From NCBI RefSeq assembly GCF_009002475.1, contig NZ_AP019860.1, forward strand, positions 124,001-188,000: DNA of 64,000 bases, in the 5' to 3' direction. This DNA is from Candidatus Uabimicrobium amorphum (GTDB lineage Bacteria > Planctomycetota > Uabimicrobiia > Uabimicrobiales > Uabimicrobiaceae). Under the pieces are notes generated by a model. It did not search any database. It saw only the letters and a list, made by a program, of their open reading frames with translations, and was not told the origin of the DNA. Position 1 is the first letter of the stretch, and every line of letters starts with the position of its first letter. Positions 1 through 9,123 of this stretch are shown piece by piece. Both the position numbers and the translations under genes were made by a program.

Positions 1-49
1 TCTTTAGTTAGACATAGATGTCTAGCTCAATAACTTTAAAGGTTTTTTC

Positions 50-934
50 ATGATTTTAGTTACACATAATGATTTAGACGGTGTAGGATGTGAAATTGTT
101 GCTCGTTGCTTTTACCCTGCTGAAATCACCCCTGATAAAGTTTACCATTGTGATTATGGTATTGTAAACGAAACGGTAAAAAATATTTTGACACAAACAG
201 ATGAAGAGTTGATCATTAGCGACGTATCTGTTTCAGAAGAAATAGCAAAACTGATACACGAAAAATATGCGAAGCGCGTGCGACTCTATGACCATCATCA
301 AACTTCTGAACAATATTTACGAGATTATGACTGGTGTGTTGTTGATCAATCAAAATGTGCAACAAAAATAATTTTCGAAGACTGCTGTTTGAGAAAACCT
401 GGGTGCAAAGTACCATTAAACTTACCTGCATTTGTTTATTATGTAAACGATTATGATTTGTGGTTACACTCTTTACCATATGCAACGCAGTTTAATGATC
501 TTTTAAGTTTGTTGGGGAAGAAGAAGTTTGTGGATACAATGCTGAGTCGTTTACGCAAGAAAGAAGCGTTGATAAGTAGCAATGACAATTTATTTTTAGA
601 AGCATTGTCCGTAAAGAAAGAATGGTATTTCAAAAACAAAGTGGAAAGTGCTGTTGTCGACGGTGAGCGGCTTCTGATCACCGCTAATCGTTACACCTCT
701 GATCTCGCCGGTTATATCAGAAATTTGAAAAATCCTCCCAAAGCCTGGAATGACGTGAAATACATCGATATGGTGAACGTCGAAAAAGGTACGCATTCTT
801 TGCGCTCTTACGATAATGAGTTTGATGTGAGTAAGGTCGCGGAAAAATTTGGCGGTGGAGGGCATAAAAACGCTGCCGGGTATGCGATTAAAGATTTTGA
901 TATATACTCTTTTTTTCATTTGAAAGAAGAGTAG
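50..934 (+). CDS. DHH-family phosphoesterase
   Basis: Predicted metal-dependent phosphoesterase of the DHH/DHHA1 superfamily (nanoRNase, RecJ and pyrophosphatase relatives), cytoplasmic. The N-terminal metal motif is THNDLDGVG (residues 5-13), the signature YDHHQTSEQ lies near residue 80, and the C-terminal DHHA1 substrate-binding motif GGGGHKNAAG lies near residue 268. The length (294 aa) suits a single-domain oligoribonucleotide or cyclic-dinucleotide phosphodiesterase rather than RecJ, which is much longer. There is no signal peptide or membrane segment. The start follows an AAAGG-like site at about 39-43. The substrate cannot be read from the sequence: nanoRNA, pAp or a cyclic dinucleotide are all possible. 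It appears monocistronic, with a weak hairpin and a new promoter before the next gene. Confidence 0.85.
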   Translation: MILVTHNDLDGVGCEIVARCFYPAEITPDKVYHCDYGIVNETVKNILTQTDEELIISDVSVSEEIAKLIHEKYAKRVRLYDHHQTSEQYLRDYDWCVVDQSKCATKIIFEDCCLRKPGCKVPLNLPAFVYYVNDYDLWLHSLPYATQFNDLLSLLGKKKFVDTMLSRLRKKEALISSNDNLFLEALSVKKEWYFKNKVESAVVDGERLLITANRYTSDLAGYIRNLKNPPKAWNDVKYIDMVNVEKGTHSLRSYDNEFDVSKVAEKFGGGGHKNAAGYAIKDFDIYSFFHLKEE

Positions 935-988
935 TACTTTGGAACATTGAAACTCAGCTAATCCTGAAGTATAGGAAATCACTAGAGT

Positions 989-1005
989 AATCGGCGAAGC
1001 CGATT
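989..1005. other. Small intergenic hairpin
   Basis: A 7-bp perfect stem (AATCGGC / GCCGATT) with a 3-nt GAA loop lies in the gap after the DHH gene. No T-run follows on the plus strand, so it is a weak candidate for a terminator. It could be a transcript-end stabilising hairpin or chance. Confidence 0.35.
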
Positions 1006-1059
1006 GTGGGGCATCAAATACAAGAGAATATCTACACTTAGAGAACTAGAATTTTGTAA

Positions 1060-1088
1060 TTGATGATGCCACGGAATAAGTTTATAAT
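1060..1088 (+). promoter_or_regulatory. Sigma-70-type promoter of the secreted-protein gene
   Basis: TTGATG at 1060-1065 and a perfect TATAAT at 1083-1088 are separated by 17 nt. Transcription would start near 1095, giving a leader of about 50 nt before the ATG at 1144, which has an AAGGAA ribosome-binding site. This is the cleanest promoter match in the window. Confidence 0.6.
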
Positions 1089-1143
1089 AGTTATAGTTGT
1101 CATTTCGTTTACAAACACAAGGCATTTCTTATAAGGAATCGCT

Positions 1144-2097
1144 ATGTTGAAAAATATATTATTATCATTAATCGTGTTATGTAGTTTTGTTGTTGCTGAA
1201 AATGCAAATATTGCCGAAAGAGCAAGCTCTTTAGAGTTTTTGGGCAAGTGGGTTGTGCAGGGCAACGATAAAGACGTAACACAATTGAAACAAGATGACC
1301 AATTACTTCAATACAATGGCTTTGCTGATTTTCCAGCAGGTTCTGGACACCATGTTGCGGATAGCAAAACTTTTGCACGTATTGTTGTATCTTCAGAGTG
1401 TGGCTATGCGCTACCTAGTGGATCTGATTATGCAAAACATCCTATTTCTGAAGTAGCAGCAGGAAACATATTGCAAAAGAATGCTCCAGAAGCACATACT
1501 ATGGTTGTCGTTGGAGTAAATGGGGAGGAAGTTACCGTTATTCATACTGGCTGGGGAGCAACTCATTGTGTATCGCGCAATGTTTTTTCAAAATCATTTC
1601 TAAAAGACAATGGTTTTAAAGTGTTCAAACCAGGTATTGACGAGGTAGAAAACGATGTTGAGCCTGTTGTGGAAAAACAACCGCAGCAAGCAGAAACAAG
1701 AGTACTTGGCACATATCGCGTTGTTGTAACAGGAACGCAAAATTATTACCCGATTAGCCAAGGAACCATTGTTAGTCACAGTGGACCAGGTGGAAAAATT
1801 GTTGTCAACGAAACAAGAAGTGTTTCCAACAAGGTTTCAGTAAACGTTGGTGTTAAAGCTGAAATCATTAGCGCTTCCGTTGGTTTTGACGTAACAAATT
1901 CATTCTCTAGATCTCTTTCATATTGGAGAGATGTTACACCTGGAAAATATGGTTATGTAGATCTTACATATAAGTATACGGTGAAAAATTTCGACGTATA
2001 TTACAAACCATTTATTGGTAGTGAAAAGCGTGTTGGTTCAGGAAAAGCATATCGCTGGCAAGCTTTGCAATTTAACTATCGCGAGTCCAATAACTAA
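1144..2097 (+). CDS. Secreted protein, possible two-domain effector
   Basis: I do not recognise this family with certainty. The N-terminus is a clear Sec signal peptide (basic residue, hydrophobic run, cleavage near VVA-EN at about residue 19). Residues 25-165 form a compact segment in which AHTMVVVGV (about 117) followed by a strand and TVIHTGWG resembles the His region of papain-like/CHAP amidases; no convincing nucleophile Cys block is visible. A Gln/Glu/Pro-rich linker follows at about 170-183. The last 130 residues are strongly beta-patterned with alternating Ser/Val (SVSNKVSVNVGVKAEI), a pattern seen in aerolysin-type pore formers. The gene has its own promoter and a strong terminator, so it is transcribed alone. 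Function is unknown; the domain suggestions are inference. Confidence 0.7.
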   Translation: MLKNILLSLIVLCSFVVAENANIAERASSLEFLGKWVVQGNDKDVTQLKQDDQLLQYNGFADFPAGSGHHVADSKTFARIVVSSECGYALPSGSDYAKHPISEVAAGNILQKNAPEAHTMVVVGVNGEEVTVIHTGWGATHCVSRNVFSKSFLKDNGFKVFKPGIDEVENDVEPVVEKQPQQAETRVLGTYRVVVTGTQNYYPISQGTIVSHSGPGGKIVVNETRSVSNKVSVNVGVKAEIISASVGFDVTNSFSRSLSYWRDVTPGKYGYVDLTYKYTVKNFDVYYKPFIGSEKRVGSGKAYRWQALQFNYRESNN

Positions 2098-2107
2098 CAT
2101 TTCTTTT

Positions 2108-2136
2108 AAATCCGTTAGATTTTCTAACGGATTTTC
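2108..2136. terminator. Bidirectional Rho-independent terminator
   Basis: An 11-bp inverted repeat (AAATCCGTTAG / CTAACGGATTT) with a 5-nt loop sits between two convergent genes. T-rich sequence follows the stem on the plus strand and A-rich sequence precedes it, so it can serve both directions. Confidence 0.8.
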
Positions 2137-2142
2137 CATTCC

Positions 2143-4650
2143 TTAATCCGCGTTTAAAACCCTCTGTTTTCGTATCTTCTTCACCAAATTACGTACTTGG
2201 TGATAAGAGTCATTTTGTAATTCACCAAGAAGTTCTTCATCATAATATCCCGAGCGGACAAGAGCGTCCAGTGTATATAGTCGCAATCTATTATTTTCAT
2301 GGCGAATGTTTTTCATGAAAGCCGTGTGTATTTGTGGGGAACGTTTCATCTTTTTTACCATAAAAAGTTTGGTTGCCAAACGACGCATGGTTTTTGAGGT
2401 GTCCTGTAAACTTCTTACAATAATCGGTTCGAGATTTTCGGCATTAAAATCAACGAGTATTTGTAGTGCGGAGCACCGGACTTGGTATTTTTTGTCGTTG
2501 ATAAAGGGACGAACTAGGGGCAAAAGTGGACCTATATCATCCAGTTGTTGTAAGATATTGAGAATTTCTATCTTTGTGTTGCGATTGCCTGAAATCCACA
2601 TATTGTGAATGGTTGGTAGAGCTTTTTCTCCCATGGCAGATAATGCCGCTTGGGCTGTTTTTTTCTGGCGAGAGTTTTGTAAAAAAATTTGCGCTAATAT
2701 CGCCACTGCTTTGTGGGAAACGGCAACTTTACCAAGAGCCAGCAAACAAAACTCCTGTATTTTGTCATCCTTATGATTGTCTAATATGTTGAGCAAAATT
2801 TTCTCGTATTCTAGAGATCTTTCGAGATGTTGAAATACCATGAGCTGTTCTAATAAGGCAATACGTTCCTTTTCTTTTTTGACTACCTCTATAAATGTAT
2901 TTAGTAGTTTTGATTTTTTTTCCTCTAGGCCCAAAAAACTCACGATGGATAGTTGACGTACACGACTGTTTTTATCGGAGAGTAGTTTTTCTATTGTGGT
3001 AAAAGCTTTGGCATGCCCTAACGTTTGTGCTGCATAAAGTGCAACTCTCGGGTCTTCGTCATAGATACACGTCGTGATGTTTTTCAGCGCCGCACTGATG
3101 TCCATTTGTTTTGCAAGTTGTCCAAGACAGAACAGCAGTCTGTTTTTGAGTTGCATATCTTCTACCTCTAACAAGCGTCTACTTAAAAACGGAATAGTTT
3201 GCGGTGGTAGATATCTACTAGAGGCAATTGCAAGTGCCGCTTCGCCACATACTTGAGGGTCTTCGCTTTGCAAATAAGGAATAATATAGGGACGCACTAA
3301 ACGAAAAAGCCTCATACGCGACATCGTGCGGATGGTCACGGCTTGTAATTGAGGGTTTGCACTTTTTTGTAAATTTTGCAGCAAAATGGGTAAAGAGCTG
3401 TACGCCATGTCACCAATTTGTTGAATAGTTTTTGTTGCTTGTATGGCAATGGCGGTATTTTCGTGCTGTAAGAGCTTTAATATGATGGACAAAGCAGGTA
3501 GCCCTTGGTCGCGCATGTTTCCTATGACCTCTAATGCCGCTAAACGCTGTTTATCGTTACCTTTGTACAATACATCTAATAGGCTTTTGAGTGCCGGACG
3601 ATTGATTTGATTGAGTACCTTTAGTACTTTTTTACGAACTTCTGGAACATTTTCATGAAGTCGCGCGATAAGTATTTTGATGACTTGCGGATGTGATTGA
3701 GTTTCTCGTGAGGCTTGTTTTAACGCCGAAATCGCTTGGTCGCGCACTTGAGGATCATTGTGGTGAAGGCGGTATTCTAGAACTTTTAAAAAAATGTAAT
3801 GACGAAAATAAATGCCTAAAAGGCCCGCGAAAATCGCAATGCAACATATGTATACATATACCTTGGAAAATTTTGTGGTCGGTGTAGGTGTTTTTACCAA
3901 CGTTTTTACTGGTGACTGTTGATGCGGAAAATGTTGTATATTTTGATCTATAGGAAAGTGTATTGATTGCGGCTCTTCCACTTGTAAAATGTGTTGATTT
4001 TGTGGCTCAGATTTTTGTTCTACTTTTGTTTGTGTGCTTTGGGGAGGAATCTCTATATTTTGGAATTGCATTAAAAATTGTTGTTGCACAGGAAATTTTA
4101 ACATTTTTTGCATGGATTTGGGATTTTTGACATAGACGGTCTGATCATCTAAAATGCATTGTGAACACTTGATATTCTCCACCGAAGCTATTTGACCGCT
4201 ACAATGGAAAAATGAAATTTTATCTAAGAAACTACCATCAAGTTTGAGCTTTTTGCAACAGACTTGTGTAAAATGGCAACCTCGTAAGTCACTGTTTGTT
4301 AACTGCGCATGTGTCAAGTTACTATTGCGAAATTGAACTTGTAGGAAATGACAATCCGTAATAGTTGTTTTGATCATTGTACAATGATCGAAGGTCGCAT
4401 GGTAGGCATAACAGCCTCGAAAAAAGCTGTTGTTAAGGTTACAGTTTGTAAATACCGTACCTTTAAGATAGCACTTATCAAATGTTGCTCCATGTAAATT
4501 CGCAGAAGATAGGTCCAAATATGACAAGTTGCCAGAGGATAAATCTATAGATTCCTTTGGATTTTGTTTGCGCCACATATTCCATTGTATGTTACAATTG
4601 TTTTGTTGAGAAGACTCCACTAGAATTTGAATATGCTTTGGGTTAGCCAA
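2143..4650 (-). CDS. Pentapeptide-repeat / HEAT-repeat membrane protein
   Basis: An 835-residue scaffold-like protein. Residues 35-150 are pentapeptide repeats of the A(D/N)LxX type, with runs such as LSSANLHGATFDKCYLKG, forming a right-handed beta helix. A Gln/Pro-rich linker leads to one transmembrane segment near residues 262-284 (YICCIAIFAGLLGIYF). From about 295 to 825 the protein is a continuous array of HEAT/Armadillo-like helical pairs (VRDQAISALKQAS, VPEVRKKVLKVLNQI and similar). Neither repeat class is catalytic, so a protein-protein interaction or adaptor role at the membrane is likely. The gene is divergent from the next one with only 29 bp between starts, so at least one promoter must lie inside a neighbouring coding region. 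No specific function can be assigned. Confidence 0.8.
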   Translation of the reverse strand: MANPKHIQILVESSQQNNCNIQWNMWRKQNPKESIDLSSGNLSYLDLSSANLHGATFDKCYLKGTVFTNCNLNNSFFRGCYAYHATFDHCTMIKTTITDCHFLQVQFRNSNLTHAQLTNSDLRGCHFTQVCCKKLKLDGSFLDKISFFHCSGQIASVENIKCSQCILDDQTVYVKNPKSMQKMLKFPVQQQFLMQFQNIEIPPQSTQTKVEQKSEPQNQHILQVEEPQSIHFPIDQNIQHFPHQQSPVKTLVKTPTPTTKFSKVYVYICCIAIFAGLLGIYFRHYIFLKVLEYRLHHNDPQVRDQAISALKQASRETQSHPQVIKILIARLHENVPEVRKKVLKVLNQINRPALKSLLDVLYKGNDKQRLAALEVIGNMRDQGLPALSIILKLLQHENTAIAIQATKTIQQIGDMAYSSLPILLQNLQKSANPQLQAVTIRTMSRMRLFRLVRPYIIPYLQSEDPQVCGEAALAIASSRYLPPQTIPFLSRRLLEVEDMQLKNRLLFCLGQLAKQMDISAALKNITTCIYDEDPRVALYAAQTLGHAKAFTTIEKLLSDKNSRVRQLSIVSFLGLEEKKSKLLNTFIEVVKKEKERIALLEQLMVFQHLERSLEYEKILLNILDNHKDDKIQEFCLLALGKVAVSHKAVAILAQIFLQNSRQKKTAQAALSAMGEKALPTIHNMWISGNRNTKIEILNILQQLDDIGPLLPLVRPFINDKKYQVRCSALQILVDFNAENLEPIIVRSLQDTSKTMRRLATKLFMVKKMKRSPQIHTAFMKNIRHENNRLRLYTLDALVRSGYYDEELLGELQNDSYHQVRNLVKKIRKQRVLNAD

Positions 4651-4679
4651 TATAATTCTCCGCAGCGAAAGGTTGAAAA

Positions 4680-6467
4680 TTGGAAGATGTGAAAAAAAAA
4701 CGTTGGAAAAAATTTCTCATATATATCGTTGTGTTTTTACTTTCTTTGCTAGGGGTTTCGTTTGTTCTATTTTGTACTCTAATCGCAAATCCTTTTGAAG
4801 GAGTCTATGAACAAAATTTAGCGTCCTTAGTACCTGTAGAAAGTGATAGTATAACATATATACATGACGCAAAACAATTGTGGAATGACATTCAACAAAC
4901 TTTTCCCATGGAAACTTTAGAAAAGACCATGGCTTTTCGCCAATTTTTGAGAACTAGAGAATATAAGCAACTCAACCGATTGTGGAAGGATTTGCTGAAA
5001 CAACAAAAACAAGCGGGATTTGAGTTTTTGCATGAAGAGTATTTGTGGAAGATTGTAAAAGGTGAAATGGCAACTTCGATGAGGTTGCGAGACAACAAAC
5101 CACAGTTTTTAGGTATCATACGCATTGATTTTTTAGTACGTATTGCAGAAGGGGCAGCTCCTTATTTTGTCTCCGAAGAAATGGCGAAAAAGCACCATGT
5201 CGACCTTAACTCTACTATTAAAAAAGTTCGTTTAGACACAAAAAATAACCTATTTTTTGCGATGCAAAACGATGTTCTTTTTGTTTCTAACGATGAAAAT
5301 TACTTACAAGAAAGTTGGCGTTTAGCGACAAGTAAAAGCTCTTCGATTCTTTCAAAATCCAAGACGCTCAAAAATCGTGTGGAAAAGAAAAACTTTCCGA
5401 TACTTATGTATGTACAAGATGAAGTATTAAAAAAGCATATAAATCAGTTCGCACGCCAACTAAGACCACTTGTGGAAGTGAAGAGTTTAGGTGGAACTCT
5501 TCTGTCCTTAAAATTACAACCACATATTACGATCCAAGGTATTACAGAACTTGATTCCGTGTCGTCATATCACCAAAAGCTGTACCAAATTTCTGCACAG
5601 CAGTTTGCGGGCAAGATGTTGCCTAAAAAAACGAACCTGAAAGTACAGATTCCCATCAGTATTGATGTCTGGTGGTATATTTATCAACAAATACCACGGC
5701 AAATGCGTCGCGAACTCGATCGTAGTATAAGCATCCTCAATAAATCTCACAAAACAACTAAATTTATAGAAGAGTATATATTCAAACACATCGATAAACA
5801 AATCATTGTCGTTTCCGCTCCCATTGATTATGTCAAACAAGACATTGATGTCTTGGACCCATATCCATCAGTGTGTTTCATCGTTCCCTCTCCCACAGCG
5901 AGTGATTTTTACAATTATTTAAAAGAAATGTTAGAACGCGAAGTCGCAAAAACCAAAGGCAAAGTAAAAGTTGCGGAAGAGAAATATGGCAATCACACTT
6001 TTTTGCGCATAGATATAGGTGGTTTTGATATTACAGGAGGAGCTATACAACCGGTTTTGACTACTTTCGGAAATAATGTCGTATTTAGTAGCCACGCTTC
6101 CTTCTTGCGCGACCTTGTTGATGTGCAAGACAAAATAGCCCCTACTTGGCATGAAAGTAGTTTATACAAGTTTGACAAGAGTGCGCAACTTCTTTCCCCA
6201 ACCATTAAGGTAGATATTGCCGGTAAAGGTGTGATTAAATACATTGAAGACTTTCAGGAATTATGGGCAGAAGAAATAGCTCTGACATTGTTTAACCGCA
6301 ATCCTCGCGGACAAAAAATGGAACACATTAAAGCGCGACTACTTCGGGGGTGGAGAAGAAATCTCAACTATGCAAAGTCTTTTGATGTCCAGGCTGTTGT
6401 TGAAATTGAACCTTCCCCTGATGAAATACTGTGGAATGTGGCTTGTGATATAGACTTTATTTATTAG
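4680..6467 (+). CDS. Membrane-anchored protein of unknown function
   Basis: 595 residues, beginning with a Lys/Arg-rich N-terminus and one transmembrane helix (about residues 11-33), with the rest predicted outside the cytoplasmic membrane. I start it at TTG 4680 because a GAAAGG ribosome-binding site ends 7 nt upstream; GTG 4689 is the alternative. After the anchor comes SLVPVESDSITYIHDAK, a pattern resembling large exported proteins that open with a 'potential at which objects exceed threshold' type beta-strand, but I recognise no catalytic motif. Alternating short strands and helices suggest a repeated globular fold. The 3' end overlaps the convergent PAP2 gene by 4 bp. The family is not recognised. 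Confidence 0.7.
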   Translation: MEDVKKKRWKKFLIYIVVFLLSLLGVSFVLFCTLIANPFEGVYEQNLASLVPVESDSITYIHDAKQLWNDIQQTFPMETLEKTMAFRQFLRTREYKQLNRLWKDLLKQQKQAGFEFLHEEYLWKIVKGEMATSMRLRDNKPQFLGIIRIDFLVRIAEGAAPYFVSEEMAKKHHVDLNSTIKKVRLDTKNNLFFAMQNDVLFVSNDENYLQESWRLATSKSSSILSKSKTLKNRVEKKNFPILMYVQDEVLKKHINQFARQLRPLVEVKSLGGTLLSLKLQPHITIQGITELDSVSSYHQKLYQISAQQFAGKMLPKKTNLKVQIPISIDVWWYIYQQIPRQMRRELDRSISILNKSHKTTKFIEEYIFKHIDKQIIVVSAPIDYVKQDIDVLDPYPSVCFIVPSPTASDFYNYLKEMLEREVAKTKGKVKVAEEKYGNHTFLRIDIGGFDITGGAIQPVLTTFGNNVVFSSHASFLRDLVDVQDKIAPTWHESSLYKFDKSAQLLSPTIKVDIAGKGVIKYIEDFQELWAEEIALTLFNRNPRGQKMEHIKARLLRGWRRNLNYAKSFDVQAVVEIEPSPDEILWNVACDIDFIY

Positions 6468-7303
6468 TCATTACTGCCTTTCCAGCAGCATAACTTTGGT
6501 GCCATAAATGACATCCATAATAAAATTAGTGCGTAATGAACGAAACGAATCATATCGGTTCGTGGAAAAAATTCTTTGCCGCAAAAGTACAGTAATAAAG
6601 TACCAATAATAGAAACGGCAATACGCAGTATATTGTTGGATTTTGATGTGGCAAGCGTAAAATTCAGGTATTGGGCAGCAAGGTAACAGCCAATAATGGT
6701 TCCTACCAATCCACCGAGAGCAGGAACGAGTAATTCGGTGTGAAAAAATTGTACGCTTATCATTGCAGCAACAACAAAAAATATGGCGGTTGTTTTGTGA
6801 TATTGTTGCCAAAAATTTTGCGAGGCAAAGTATAGCGCCAAACACACAAGCCCCATAAACCAACCACTCAGAACATCGGTAGGATAATGTACACCTAAGT
6901 AAGTACGTGAAATACCAATGAACAACATGAGTGCCAGACACAAAATGGTAAAGCGTTTATTGCGAACATAGTAGGCTAAATATCCCCAAAATACAACGGC
7001 TATCTGCGAATGACCACTGGGAAATGAATAACCTTCTGCAGCAAATAACTGTAGGTGAGGATTTAATACAAAAGGACGTGGACGCAGAAAAATTTCTTTG
7101 AGAACGGTGTTTACCAGTACGGTGAACAGCAATAAAAACGTGAAATGAATAGAAAATCGTCTTGGGGCAATTACCCAACTAACAGAAAGAAAGACCAAGA
7201 AAAAATATACCTCTCCTAAAGAGGTCATGGCTTTATTAAAATACAAAATAGGCGCAGAGTCGAAACTTTGTAAAGCTTGTATAAATTTGATTTCCCAAGG
7301 CAT
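6464..7303 (-). CDS. PAP2-superfamily membrane phosphatase
   Basis: An integral membrane lipid phosphatase related to PgpB, undecaprenyl-pyrophosphate phosphatase and LpxE/F-type enzymes; it hydrolyses phosphate from a lipid at the outer face of the membrane. All three catalytic blocks are present: K-x6-RP as KEIFLRPRP (about residue 69), PSGH in SFPSGHSQ (about 95), and SRxYLGVHYPTD (about 131) with the nucleophile His and Asp. About six transmembrane segments are visible. After the catalytic core there is an extra C-terminal set of hydrophobic helices (about 170-265), so the protein is longer than a minimal PAP2 domain. The start has AAGGAA upstream. The substrate (undecaprenyl pyrophosphate, phosphatidylglycerophosphate or lipid A) is not determinable. 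Confidence 0.85.
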   Translation of the reverse strand: MPWEIKFIQALQSFDSAPILYFNKAMTSLGEVYFFLVFLSVSWVIAPRRFSIHFTFLLLFTVLVNTVLKEIFLRPRPFVLNPHLQLFAAEGYSFPSGHSQIAVVFWGYLAYYVRNKRFTILCLALMLFIGISRTYLGVHYPTDVLSGWFMGLVCLALYFASQNFWQQYHKTTAIFFVVAAMISVQFFHTELLVPALGGLVGTIIGCYLAAQYLNFTLATSKSNNILRIAVSIIGTLLLYFCGKEFFPRTDMIRFVHYALILLWMSFMAPKLCCWKGSND

Positions 7304-7466
7304 CGCGATTCCTTTTTATTTTATTCAGAAGTTGCAATTTATGTGTTTAAGATTTAATATATTATATATATTTGATCTATATAAATATACCCTAATTGCT
7401 AATGCGTTTCACCAATTTAGATGAATATATTTGAGTGTCATCGATGTAAATTTATAAAGGTTGATT

Positions 7467-9092
7467 ATGAATAATTATGATGCTTTTCATTGTCAGATAG
7501 ACATATCGCGAAATTTACCAAATAGCATAACAGAACAAGACACTTTGCATAATAGTTTGAATTTGTTTTTTGGAAGTACTCCTACATCTTTTATCACAAT
7601 TGGGAGTTCCAAGAAATCATCTATTGTGGTCGAAGGAATAAATACAAAGCATTGTGTATTTAATTTTCAACACGACTCAGCTGTGATCACTGCTTATGAT
7701 GAGATTATCCTGAATACCAATAAAGGTGAAGTTTGTCTGGAAAAGGGTGATATTTATACGCTTGAGTTTAGCAAAAACAAGATTATCGAGGCACATACCC
7801 TTCTTGAGTGGGGATTAGAAATACGTCCTTATACAGTGATTAATATTACCATCACCAGTGAAGAAGGCTTGGCAAAAAAAGGCATGGAGCACTATTTAGA
7901 GACAAAGTATGAATTTGCCAAGAAAATTTTTGAAAGCGAACGTTACCTAATTTATCGTGTAAGTAAAGACTCTGTGGTAAAAATACTGCATCCATATCAT
8001 AAAGAAGAGCAATTACAAGTGATGGAGTTTTTTAATGTAGCGAAAAGAGTTGCAGAGATAGAGTGTGATATACTACGTAATATTAAAAGTTTTGATGAAA
8101 AACTTCCCCATGCTGAAATCGAATTTTTTCAAGGTGAAACGCTACAAAATTATTTAGCAAAAAAAGGTAAACTGTCATACAAAGAAGCGCGGATGGTGTT
8201 TGCGAAAATTATTGAACTTTTGCAGACCACAGAAAAATACGACTATGTCTGTAAAAATCTTAATTTAGATAACATCCTTTGTGGTCGCGAGAAGCAAGTT
8301 AAGTTTACCGGATGGAATATGACGCTTGTAGGAGCAATGCCTAGTTCGCGACATGCATTGTACCTTGCACCTGAATATATTCGCGGAGAAAAACCAACAC
8401 CTTTGGCTGACGTCTATTCCGCGGGAATTATCTTTTATCGTATGGTAACCGGACGTTTTCCTTTTGTTTCCTCTGAAGAATATGAAAAGCGTGTTTTAAA
8501 TAACAAGCCCATTACCAAAGATGAATTGCAGACGGGATCGGCGTACGTTACTCCGCAAATGGCAGGTATACTAGAAAAAATGCTATCTTTTTCACCACAA
8601 GACCGTCCTGGTTTTTATGTAATCCAAAATTGGATAGAACAGGCCAATGATTTTGCGTTATGGGAAAGTGTTCTCAATGTGGATAAGACCGAATTATTTT
8701 TCGGTGTGCAAGTGGTGTCGTCCCCGAAAAAAGAGATAGAAGGACAAATGTGCCCCATTCTTGATAACCAAAGTTTCATCATCGGTCGCCAGGCCAATAT
8801 CAATATACCAGGAGATACGCGCATGTCGCGTAAACACACCAAGATTATTCTAGAAGATGGAGTTTGCACTCTAGAAGATCTTGGAAGTAGCAATGGCACA
8901 AAGATTTTAGGCGACAAGATAAATAAATGTCAAATTGACAGTGGGGTGACATTTACCATTGGTCAAACAACACTGGCATTTTGGAATTTTAAACAACTAC
9001 AACTTCAGCGTAAGCGACTGATGAATCCTCGACCATCTAAAATAAGTGGTTGGCACGATTTGAGTTCTATCGTGAAAAAAAGACAAAATTAA
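7467..9092 (+). CDS. FHA-pseudokinase-FHA signalling protein
   Basis: The reading frame is open from TTG 7461, but ATG 7467 lies 6 nt after AAAGG and is the better start. Residues 25-110 look like a degenerate FHA domain (ITIGSSKKSSIVVEG). Residues 150-400 are a protein-kinase fold: the ATP-site Lys survives in VVKIL (about 172), as do APEYI and DVYSAGIIFY. The catalytic HRD loop reads CKNLNLDNI (about 261) and DFG is replaced by TGW (about 281); the Gly-rich loop is also lost. This is therefore predicted to be catalytically dead. A well-formed FHA domain follows at about 435-505 (IIGRQANINIPGDTRMSRKH, SSNGT), which should bind phosphothreonine. The likely role is a phospho-dependent scaffold for one of the active kinases nearby. 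Confidence 0.85.
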   Translation: MNNYDAFHCQIDISRNLPNSITEQDTLHNSLNLFFGSTPTSFITIGSSKKSSIVVEGINTKHCVFNFQHDSAVITAYDEIILNTNKGEVCLEKGDIYTLEFSKNKIIEAHTLLEWGLEIRPYTVINITITSEEGLAKKGMEHYLETKYEFAKKIFESERYLIYRVSKDSVVKILHPYHKEEQLQVMEFFNVAKRVAEIECDILRNIKSFDEKLPHAEIEFFQGETLQNYLAKKGKLSYKEARMVFAKIIELLQTTEKYDYVCKNLNLDNILCGREKQVKFTGWNMTLVGAMPSSRHALYLAPEYIRGEKPTPLADVYSAGIIFYRMVTGRFPFVSSEEYEKRVLNNKPITKDELQTGSAYVTPQMAGILEKMLSFSPQDRPGFYVIQNWIEQANDFALWESVLNVDKTELFFGVQVVSSPKKEIEGQMCPILDNQSFIIGRQANINIPGDTRMSRKHTKIILEDGVCTLEDLGSSNGTKILGDKINKCQIDSGVTFTIGQTTLAFWNFKQLQLQRKRLMNPRPSKISGWHDLSSIVKKRQN

Positions 9093-9123
9093 TTTTTGTT
9101 TATCTCTAAAAGCTAAATTAAGT

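Noticed and set aside
4680..6467. Assigning the membrane-anchored protein to DUF3352 or to a known protease family
   Set aside because: Only a short N-terminal segment after the anchor looked similar and no catalytic motif supports it; left as unknown.
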